NCBI GenBank assembly: GCA_963920575.1 | Contig: OY986966.1 | Span: forward strand, 12,975,297 to 13,039,296 | Reading direction: 5' to 3' | DNA: 64,000 nt | Source of the DNA: Narthecium ossifragum | Taxonomy: Eukaryota > Streptophyta > Magnoliopsida > Dioscoreales > Nartheciaceae | Part shown: positions 55,263-64,000 of the stretch, in pieces | How positions within the stretch are numbered: the stretch's first letter is position 1 | Layout: every line of letters starts with the position of its first letter | Notes under the pieces: model-generated | The model's input: only the letters and a program-made list of their open reading frames with translations | What the model was told of the DNA's origin: nothing | Databases searched by the model: none | Program-made: the position numbers and the translations under genes

Positions 55263-57730
55263 TGTCGCGCCCCGACCCGCGAAAGCCCAACCGGGCCGGG
55301 CGACGCGAACCGGAACCTACAAAACGCAGAAAACAAAGCTGGCGATGGTTCCCTCTAACCTATTGGTCTCCCTAACAGTTCACCAAAAGCACCCCTAATT
55401 AAAGATACAATAATTTAATGAAACCTCGAACCACAGATTTAAAACTCAAAGTGAATTTAATATACATATCCTCGGAGATGGGGGAGTTCAAATACAACAT
55501 TACTCCCGTAGAAGACTATCTAACACAGGATAAAAACTGTAAAGGATCACCACCTCTCAAACTCCGCCTAGCGCCGCCACACCGCCGACCAACTGCCCGG
55601 TAGGGGCCAAGGAAGAAGAACTGACGCCTGAAACCACCTGCAAAACGCAGCCCGGGTAGGTGTGAGCACTAAGCTCAGTAGGGATCTATACTACGACACA
55701 TAGAAGGAAGAGGAAAACGCAACAGTGTCACCCTCAAGTAGGATCTGGGTGTATACAAGGGTCCTATAACCCCACCGCGTGTCCCTGAGGCCCCGATCAT
55801 GATCTTCCAGCCGGGCTGGTCACATGTCGGGTCACCCTCAGTAGCAGGAAACAACACTGCTAACTCTCAACATGACACAGAACACTGTTTGGTAGGAAAA
55901 GACACCACTGAGTAGGTAACTCCTCTACCCAAGAGTTTAAGAACGCCGGACACCGGCTACACCTCAGATCCGACTCGAGGCCGACACGACCTCTACAATC
56001 ATCAAGCAACAAGTGCACCAGTCATCTAAGCCTATCATCGAATCGACTGGACACCACAATTCAAACCTGGTCCAAACTACCCAACCCCGGTCCTAGGGCT
56101 AAGTCCGAGCTTTCAACCTCGGGACGGCGACCCAAAGATCACCCACGCCCTAACCAATGCAACTAATGCACACATCAACAATGCATGCTATGACATACAC
56201 AAATAAGAAGCAAAGCATGCAACAGTATGTCAAGCATCATATAAGTCAACTGAATCGCTGCAGCGGTACTACCAACCGCTGCCAACCGATCCGCAGCGGG
56301 TCCCGGCATTACGACGGTACCACGACCATCAACCGCGAACTCCTGCAACGGGAACCAACCCCGAAAACCGCTGAATGAACAGTAATAATATTATATTATA
56401 TTCCGAAATATAATATTATATTCAAACACCCAAAACCTCTACTTAGGGGCTAATTGATCCCGTCGATCTGATATTCAAACGACGTCCGATTCAAGATCCA
56501 ACTTAGCCACCAGTAGGTGTATATACCAGGATTAACATATCCAAAATTCATAATCATCCAACGGTTGGATTAACAGGAAAATACAAATCAAAACAGCTAA
56601 TCAACTCACTTACCAATTTAATTGCTGCAACGCAGCCCTCTAGGAAACAATTCATAACAAATCGTAGCAAAATCGGAAAATTACGAACTAAGATGGAACG
56701 GAAAGCTAACGAAGAGATCTACTCCTCTTATGTTTATCAAAAACCAAGAGCATGTACACGCCGGCCGGGAAACGCGCCGTAAACCAGCTGTTCTTCAAGA
56801 ACAGCAGAAAACCAGAAATCCGAGCTTAATCATGCATAAAACCTACTCAAATCTCAACCAAATTACATGAAACTTATATTAGTAATTCTAATAGGCATAA
56901 GGAATCAAACAAGACAAGGATCAACAAGATCCAACGGCTATATCTAAAGAAAATCCGAAAACAACATCAGTAGGTATAAACCTACCTAACAGCGCTTTCC
57001 TCGGCTGATTCCCCGCGAGCTGATCACCAACAAGCTTCCAAACCATTTCAGGGATCCTCCTCTTGTTGTCACGGATCCAAAGAGCCTTAGAACGCCGAAA
57101 AAGATGGTCGGAGGAGGGAGAACGGAAGAGAGGAAGTTGGCTCCCGGAAACAGGGGAAAAACAGGGCTCTCGGGAGAAGAAAGAAGGAGGAGGAAGAAAG
57201 GAGGAGAAGGAGGGAGAGGAGGGGAAGAAAAAGGAGGGAAAGGGGAAGGGGAAAGCCGGGGGAAGGGGGAAAAAGAGAGGGGAGGGGAGGGAAAGTCCTC
57301 CCCCTCTGACAGGGGAGAGCGACGACCAACGGCGGTCGTCCTCACGAAGCAGAAAACCCAACCGACTCGAGTCCGATCGATCGCTCCAAGGAGCGATCGA
57401 TCGCTCCCGAACTGCCAACAGCCCAAAGACCTTCTGCACTAAGCGATCGATCTCCAAAGCATGTCAGATCGATCTGGCTAGCAAGGCCAGATCGATCTCC
57501 TTAGCAATCCAGATCGATCTCCTTCGCCCAGAAAGGCAAACTTGGGCTCAAACACAAGCCCAAGCTCAGATCTTCCGATCTCGGGTTCACCTAGCCATTC
57601 TAACAAACACTAACACAAACAAGGCCAGTGTGTGCACACGCGGGTGTGAAACAAACCAACAAGGCGCAATTTACCAAATTGCCCTTGCGGTCTACAACGA
57701 GCCACAGGGGTAGAGGGACAGGTCCTCACA
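55263..57730 (-). repeat. 3' LTR of element D (type I)
   Basis: A 2468-bp LTR from TGTCGCGCCCCGACCC to GGTCCTCACA. It has a decayed AT-rich hairpin near 56385-56421, the palindrome at 56787-56805, a GA-rich tract at 57105-57300, a GATCGATC palindrome at 57375-57402 and further AGATCGATCT words to 57525. Confidence 0.92.
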
Positions 57731-57803
57731 TCCTAATACCCTTAAAGGAAATCTCGTCCCGAGATTCAATAAGGGTAGGGCTCAGAACAACAAAACAGCT
57801 ATA
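57731..57803 (-). other. 3' untranslated region and polypurine tract of D
   Basis: Read on minus, ATCTCGGGACGAGATTTCC is followed by TTTAAGGGTATTAGGA, directly before the LTR. Element A (25890-25928) and the gag-only element (11595-11640) have the same sequence. The inverted repeat ATCTCG(GGA)CGAGAT is conserved in all three. Confidence 0.8.
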
Positions 57804-58596
57804 CTAGAGGACAGGACAAGAAGTACCTCGAGAAGAAAACAGCTGCGGAAACTCCTGCCGCATGCGCGCCTCTCGCTCCCAAGTGATCTCCTCGGTGCCT
57901 CTGTGCCTCCACAGTACCTTGACCAAGGGAATCGTCTTGCCCCGCAAGACCTGATCCCTCCGGTCAAGTACCTGAACCGGCTGCTCAACGAAACTCGCGT
58001 CTGCCTCAAGCTCAATGTCATCGACCCTGATGACATGAGACGGGTCTGGGTGATACTTCCTCAGCATTGACACATGGAAAGTCGGGTGCACAGCAGACAT
58101 GTGCTGAGGAAGATCCAGGCGGTAAGCTACCTCGCCGACCCTCTCTAAGATCTCAAACGGCCCGACAAACCTCGGCGCCAACTTACCACCTCTGCCAAAC
58201 CTGACAGAACCTCTGTACGGCAATGCTCGCAAGAACACTCGGTCGCCGACTGCAAACTCCAACGGTCGTCGCCTCTGATCTGCATAACTCTTCTGCCGGC
58301 TCTGAGCCGTCAGAAGCCTCTGCCTGATCTGCACTAACCTCTCTGACGATCGCCTAACGATGTCTGGACTGGTGAGTGAAGCCTCTCCAACCTCTGTCCA
58401 GCACACTGTGGAACGACACGGCCTACCGTACAACGCCTCGAAAGGTGCTACTCCAAGACTGGACTGGTAACTGTTGTTGTAGGCGAACTCCACCAAGGGA
58501 ACGTGCTCCTCCCAGCTGCCTCCTGCGTCGAGGACACATGCTCTCAGCATGTCCTCCAAGATCTGGATATCTGCGGATGGAAAGCCGTACTGAAAG
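57804..58596 (-). pseudogene. D pol: integrase C-terminus and chromodomain
   Basis: The frame is open from about 58559 to the stop near 57804: DMLRACVLDAGGSWEEHVPL, FAYNNSYQSSLGVAPFEALYGR, the GPF/Y-like module ([21 protein letters not shown]), [19 protein letters not shown], and the chromodomain-like end (VKVLWRHRGTEEITWERE, RQEFPQLF). It is the best-preserved chromodomain in the window; element A has a stop in place of the Trp of VLWRH. Just upstream, near 58570-58576, a net loss of 22 bases removes TDGQSERT, which holds the catalytic Glu, and breaks the frame. The solo LTR at 58602 then separates this part from the core. Confidence 0.92.
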
Positions 58597-58601
58597 TCAG
58601 G

Positions 58602-61600
58602 TGTGAGGACCCGTCCCTCCGACTCGGTCCGACCACGCTTGGGTCGAGGGTCTGGTTCTGTTGGCTTTGGGCTCGGTTGGCCTTGCTTCGCGATCCTCGT
58701 TGATCGTTGCGGCTCCAGGGGTAATTTGGTAAATTACTCTTGTGGAGTTGGTTCCACACACGCGTAGCACACACGGCCTTGTAATGATACTTGTGTTTGA
58801 TTAAACCCTTAGGAATGCCCCGGATCGCATGATCTGGTGATCAAATGGTCAAGATCAGGTTCGGCTGATCGAACGGTCAGGATCTAGTTTGATCGATCGG
58901 ACGGTTAGGAGACAACTTAGTAAATAAGTATATAAAAACCTGTTTAAAACCATACCTAGGGCACTGTAGCCGTTTCAAGTCTCGTGGAGAGAGGAAATAA
59001 GAGAACGGCGGCCCGATCTCGCGGAGAGAGAGAGGAGGAGAGGAGTCTGGCATCGGTGTCCAGCGGCCGGAGGAGAGGAAGCGGGCGCGCATTCCGTCCG
59101 ATGACGGCGACCGCGGCAGGGAGAACGATGACAATGGCAACGGTGGTCGACGGCTGAAGAGAGGAACCAGCGGCGGTGCTTGTAGCCGGAGAAGAAGAGG
59201 GAGAAGCGATTTGGAGGTAGGGTTTCTAGCCTAAACTTGGTTTAGACTCTACTAGCATAGATTAGGCCATAGGATTGCATCGGGGTTGGATTTGTTGTGC
59301 TTGCCCTGTTTTTCCGGCGACTCTTGCTCTGTTTCTTTCCGGTGATGTATGTATGAGGTTTGGTTTTCCGGCGAGGTTATGCTCTGTTCCCGTTTGGTTT
59401 TCCTTTCCGATAAGGTTCTTTTCTTCCTCTCTGGTGAAGTGTGCTCGTGGTTTTCGGTCTCCCGGCGATGTCAAGCTCTATTCCCGGAGATCCCTTTCCT
59501 TCTTTCCGGTGGCTCTTTCCCCTGTTTCCCTGATTGTCTTCCTTGCCATGCTATGCCCTGCCATGGATTATTGCTTGGGTTGTTTGTGATCGACTGAATT
59601 GCCTGAGATGTGGGATTTCCTCTTTCCTTCCCTGTCCTTTGGCCGATTGGATGCCGGGGTTCCCCCAGCTTCCCTCCCTCCGGGCTTGATCGACTCTTCC
59701 TCTGTTTCTCCTTGCTGACGGTGGTTGCTTGGCTTCGGTTACCCTCTTCCCGGTGAAGATCCTCGAGAACTGGCTCCAAGCTACTACCTTCTTACGAGGC
59801 TTGCCTGCTAGTTGCCTCGATCCAACCGGGGTGCTAAGTTCTATAGGTGTTCGATGAACTGCCGCAAAGGGGTGTTGAACCGCTGCTATGATGGACCTTC
59901 CTCTTCCTTCGTTGATGAAATGCCATGCTCATTTTCTTATCTTGTCTGTCACGCTTACCTTCTGGCAGCTATGCCGTACCTATGATTATGCCCTGCTCAG
60001 GAATGCTTTTGTCATGCTTGCTTGCTAGACACTGTATCAGTACCGCTATACCTCACCCACATGTTTGCTATGCCTCTGCTGCCCTAGCCTCCGCTATGCT
60101 TAGCTTCCTGTTGATGTGCTCGGTTTTCATGCTTACTGCCATGTCCTTTCTCTGTCTCCTGTCTGCTCACTTGATGATGCAGTTAAGTCATGCATGCTAC
60201 GAAGATTAATAGGTTGAGTAGTTCCCTATGCTATTCTCTGCTTCTTCAGAACATCTGTCATGCTTCGTTCCTAATGTTGATTTTCCTGTATTATTTAGAT
60301 ATTCCTGTATTTCATCAGGATTGTTGGATCTTAAATTGAGTCAGCTTGATCTATAATGCATACATCTTTCGTGGGTTTCTTGATTGAACATGTATTGTCT
60401 CAAGCTGTGCACATTAGTGACTTTATGCAAGTATGTGGCTTAGATATAGCTCTAAGAGTTCGCTCCATGCCAATTGATCATTGATCCTGTGCTAGATGCT
60501 TAATGCTAAATGCTAATCTTCAGTGCACTATGTTATGCTCTCAATCAATTTTGGGGATCTAACACTAGCCTCACAAATTCTCATATTCCCATGCTAAATA
60601 TATATCTCACGTCTGCCTTGCATAAATTCATCCTTTTATCGATCTATGGATTAACCAAGGGGTGATAACCCTTGGAAATATTTATATTAAATGGGTCGAG
60701 GTTGTGCCAAAGGTTGAATCTGTTTCTTAATACTATGGAAATGCTTATATTGTGCGGGCAGTGGTGCCCTGTGAGTTGATTAGCTGAGGATGTGCCCATT
60801 GTACAATTTCTGGTTGACAGGCGATGCATGCCGTCGTAATGCCAGAATTTGGACTGAAATGTGATAACACTGTAATAGCTTAGTTCTCTTTTATGTTTTA
60901 TATGATAAATTGGACATACTTGATGAGATGTCATGTAGAGACACCTAGGCCTAGTTGTTTGAATAGGCTCATGCATGATGATTGCATTAGAGGCATTCAG
61001 GCTAGGTGGTAGGCGATAAATTCGATCGCCGATCCGGGATTCTCGGGTAGCCGGATCTAGCCCTAGGACCGGGGTTTGGGGTAGTCGAGGATTAGGACGT
61101 GATTGTCATCAATGATAATGCTTGATATCATTTGAGGTTTCTGTTATAGACGACTATGGATTATTCTTGTATTTGAGGTGTAGAGGTCGTGTCGGGTCTC
61201 CAAGGCCAAGCGCTAAGGATGGTTGTCGATGTCCCTGACATATGTGTCCCCGCGAGAGATGGTATGACTGGGCAGGGTGGTACCTGGACAGGAGCCCGCA
61301 GTCTGTGTTTCCTCTCGTTTGTTCTTGGGTGAGGGTGGGACCTGGACAGGAGCCCTCGGGAATCGACGGGGTTATGGGACCCCTTGGCATACCTTAGGCT
61401 TAGGCGGAGAATGACACAGTTGCAGTTTCCCTTCCTTTCTGTGCGACGTAGAGTAGAACCCTACTGGGCATTGTTGCTCACCCTACCTGGGCTGCATCGG
61501 CGATGCAGGTCGATGCAGTTCCTTCTTTCAGGTGTTCCTTTAGAAGATGGCGCGGTATTTCGAGGCGATCGAGGACTTGGAGCTTCGAGGAGTTCATCTA

Positions 61601-61975
61601 CAGATAATTTACAGTTTTGATCAATGATGTACAAGTTGATGTATAAATTGAGGTATAACATGATGTATTCGAGGACATGATTGTATGATCTATTAATTCA
61701 ATTGTATTGGAGAAATGTTGTAACCTTCTTTAATGTAGACATTTGAGGAATGTAATGATTAATCTTTTGTCCAAATTGTAATTTGTAAAATTATCAAATG
61801 TACAGGTTTCCTATGTTATAATTATAAAGGGAATTCAGCCAAAATTTTTATGAAGTTGAGAATTAAATTGTTTTAATTCATAGCAGTTATACACTTGTGC
61901 GCCAATTGATGATGTAAACAGGTTTAGGTGGTTCACGCCTCGATTCGGATGGGTTTTTTGGGTCGGGGTGTGACA
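58602..61975 (+). mobile_element. Type IV solo LTR in D integrase
   Basis: A 3374-bp block from TGTGAGGACCCGTCCC to GGTCGGGGTGTGACA is flanked by perfect TCAGG at 58597-58601 and 61976-61980. A TATA-like word (tatataaaaacc) lies at about 58928-58939. Both ends align with the LTR at 48921-52945, but this copy is about 0.8 kb longer. I see no PBS, PPT or retroelement coding inside; the open frames are short and Cys/Leu/Ser-rich without domains. Confidence 0.88.
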
Positions 61976-63000
61976 TCAGGAGTGTGCCAACTGCCTCCTG
62001 AAAGTCGCGTCAGAACCTGCTGGTGAACCTGGGGTCACGGTCTGACACGATAGAAACTGAAACTCCGTGTAGTCTGACCACCTCTCTGACGCACAAGCTG
62101 CCCAGCCTGTCTGTCGAGTCTGTCACCCGCATAGGCAGGAAGTGCGCCGATTTGGTCAATCGATCAACGATGACCCAAATCGCGTCATTCCCCCTAGGGG
62201 ATCTCGGTAGCCCGGTCACGAAGTCCATCGTGATGTGCTCCCACTTCCACTCAGCTAGTGGAAGCGACTGAAGTAACCCCGGAGTCCGCTGGTGCTCTGC
62301 CTTCACCTTCTGACAGGTAAGGCAGCGCGATACGAACCCCGTCACTGCCCTCTTCATCCCGTGCCACCAGAACTGTCGCCGAAGATCCTGGTACATCTTG
62401 GTGCCGCCGGGATGAACTGCAAAGCGAGAGTGGTGGAACTCTCGTAGGACGTCGTCTCGAAGAACTGGATCTGCTGGAACCGCTACTCTGCCTCGGAACC
62501 GTAGCGCTCCGTCTGGCGATACTGTCCAGCCTCCGTCTGCACCCTCCGTGCCCGCTGCTGTGCGTAACTCCTCGAGCTCTGGATCACTGTGTTGTGCCTC
62601 CAACACTCTGGCTAGAACTGCTGGCATACTCTGCACTGCGTAGAGGAAGCTGCTGGCTCCCCGATCCTCAAACTCGAGCCCCAACTTGCCCGCCGTCTCT
62701 AGAGCCTGCCACTGCCGCGCTGAAAACCCTGCAACTGCTGCTCTGGTATCTCTCACCTGTCTGCTCACCACGTCTGCTACGACATTTGCCTTACCAGGAT
62801 GGTAATGCAACTCGAAGTCGTAGTCCTCCAATAGCTCCATCCAGCGTCGCTGCCTCAGGTTGAGGTCACGTTGGGTGAAAACGTGCCTCAAGCTCTTATG
62901 GTCCGAGAAGACAGAAAACTTCTCGCCATAGAGGTAGTGACGCCAGGTCTTCAGGGCGAAGACCACCGCTGCAAGCTCCAAGTCATGAGTCGGGTAGTTC
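61976..63000 (-). pseudogene. D pol: RNase H and integrase zinc finger/core
   Basis: From 63000 down: RNase H core ([35 protein letters not shown]), the tether, the zinc finger (HHSRFAVHPGGTKMYQDLRRQFWW...CLTCQKVKAEHQ), core Asp in TMDFVTGLP and Asp in IVSDRDPRF. A TGA at 62007-62009 replaces the Trp in the sisters' RFWRGF. The open part is about 320 codons, the longest intact pol stretch on this element. The frame ends at the TCAGG duplication. Confidence 0.93.
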
Positions 63001-64000
63001 CTCTCATGGTTCTTCAGCTAGCGAGAACCATAGGAAACTACGTGGCCCTCCTGCATGAGGACACATCCCAAACCCTCTCCACTGGCGTCACAGTAGACAC
63101 TGTAACCAACGCCTCGCTCGGGGACGATAAGCACCGGTGCACTGGTCAACCTGGTCCTCAGCTCCCCAAAGGCTCGCTCACAAGCATCATCCCACACGAA
63201 TGGGACGGCCTTCTGTGTCAGTCTGGTCAACGGTCCGGCAACTCTAGAGAAGTCCCGCACGAACCGCCTGTAGTAACCCGCCAGGCCTAAGAAGCTACGG
63301 ACCTCGAACACTATCCTCGGTCTCTGCCACTGTACCACTGCCTCGACCTTGGCCGGGTCAACTGAGATCCCTGCTGCCGACACCACGTGTCCAAGGAATC
63401 CCACCTGTGCAAGCCAGAACTCACACTTGGAAGCCTTGGCATAAAGCCGATGCTCCCGAAGTAGCTGCAACACTGTCGCCAAGTGTCGCTCGTGCTCCGC
63501 CTCTGACCGGGAGTAGATGAGAATGTCGTCGACGAACACCACCACGAACTCGTCTAGGAAGGGCCGGAAGATCCTCTGCATGAGATCCATGAACGCTTCT
63601 GGTGCGTTCATCAGCCCAAAAGGCATCACCACGAACTCGTACAGGGCGTACCGAGTCCGGAATGCCGTCTTCGGGATGTCGCAATCCCGAACCCTCAAGT
63701 GGTGGTAGCCGGTGCGAAGGTCGATCTTCGAGAACACTGAAGATCCTCGAAGCTGGTCAAACAAGTCGTCGATCCGCGGCATCGGATACCTGTTCTTCAC
63801 CGTCACCCTGTTGAGCAGCCTGTAGTCTATGCAAAGTCGAAGGGTACCATCCTTCTTCTTTGCGAACAACACTGGCGCCCCCCAGGGAGACATGCTGGGA
63901 CGGATGAAGCCTCTGCTGGTAAGCTCGTCTAGCTGAGTCCTCAACTCACTCTGCTCTGCTGGTGCCATCCTGAAAGCTGGGAGAGAGATCGGTGAGGTAC
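63001..64000 (-). pseudogene. D pol: reverse transcriptase and start of RNase H
   Basis: The frame enters at 64000 in the protease-RT linker ([12 protein letters not shown]) and stays open through [40 protein letters not shown] with both catalytic Asp, [34 protein letters not shown], then [21 protein letters not shown] at 63015-63017 replaces Gln after VSYGSR. It is the least damaged RT in the window, with this one stop. Protease and gag lie outside. Confidence 0.94.

Larger units (their letters stand above)
55263..64000 (-). mobile_element. Element D: Tekay-like chromovirus, cut by the right window edge
   Basis: On the minus strand the window holds RT (64000 to about 63001), RNase H and integrase (to 61976), a type IV solo LTR (58602-61975), the integrase C-terminus and chromodomain (58596-57804), PPT and 3' LTR (55263-57730). 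Gag, protease and the 5' LTR are beyond 64000. Bases 55258-55262 (CAATG) would be the outer TSD copy. Confidence 0.92.

Noticed and set aside
58602..61975. A complete small element or gene between two pieces of D integrase
   Set aside because: It has LTR-type ends and a TSD but no PBS, PPT or internal repeat of its ends, so solo LTR is the simpler reading.

Overview
This window is plant nuclear DNA and is almost entirely nested LTR retrotransposons. The evidence is chromodomain-bearing Ty3/gypsy pol genes, initiator-tRNA-Met and tRNA-Asp type primer binding sites, and long LTRs flanked by 5-bp target-site duplications (TSDs). It looks like pericentromeric or intergenic repeat DNA of a large angiosperm genome; I cannot name the species. 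I see no intact host gene, no tRNA or rRNA gene and no CRISPR array. All boundaries were set by eye from TG...CA ends, TSDs and comparison between copies inside the window.

Families. (1) Tekay/Del-like chromoviruses (LTR about 2.2-2.5 kb, TGTGAGGACC...GCGCGACA, iMet PBS) form most of the window. I use four LTR types: I (CT-rich tract plus AT-rich hairpin), II (dense GATCGATC array before a TATA box), III (LTRs of the gag-only element 9067-15396) and IV (longer LTR ending GGTCGGGG(T/C)GTGACA). (2) One Reina-like chromovirus, of which only the 5' LTR and gag remain. (3) Athila-like elements (LTR starting TGATGAGT, tRNA-Asp PBS): one two-LTR element and three solo LTRs.

Layout. 1-18742: minus-strand Tekay-like element Z, entering from the left edge. 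An Athila-like solo LTR (824-2664) cuts its pol. A type II solo LTR (4889-15862) cuts its gag, and that LTR itself contains a type I solo LTR (5097-7450) and a complete gag-only element (9067-15396). 18743-19687: short GC-rich stretch with a minisatellite. 19688-20728: type IV LTR fragment. 20729-30594: plus-strand Tekay-like element A, internally deleted, with solo LTRs at 21873-24353 and 26322-28666. 30595-53817: Reina-like element C (minus), its gag cut by Tekay-like element B (30691-40777, plus; itself hit by solo LTRs 33259-35562 and 37355-38797), by Athila-like element F (40967-47825, minus) and by a type IV solo LTR (48921-52945, which carries an Athila-like solo LTR at 51474-52902). 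53818-55262: short island without recognised retroelement coding. 55263-64000: minus-strand Tekay-like element D, leaving on the right, cut by a type IV solo LTR (58602-61975).

Working state. Every gag or pol frame has stops, frameshifts, deletions or lost catalytic residues, so nothing here looks autonomous. Ten solo LTRs against two elements with both LTRs complete point to frequent LTR-LTR recombination. The most unusual signal is a palindromic GATCGATC word, often arranged as hairpins whose arms change together, in LTRs of both Tekay-like and Athila-like families. In several type II LTRs it lies just upstream of the TATA box.
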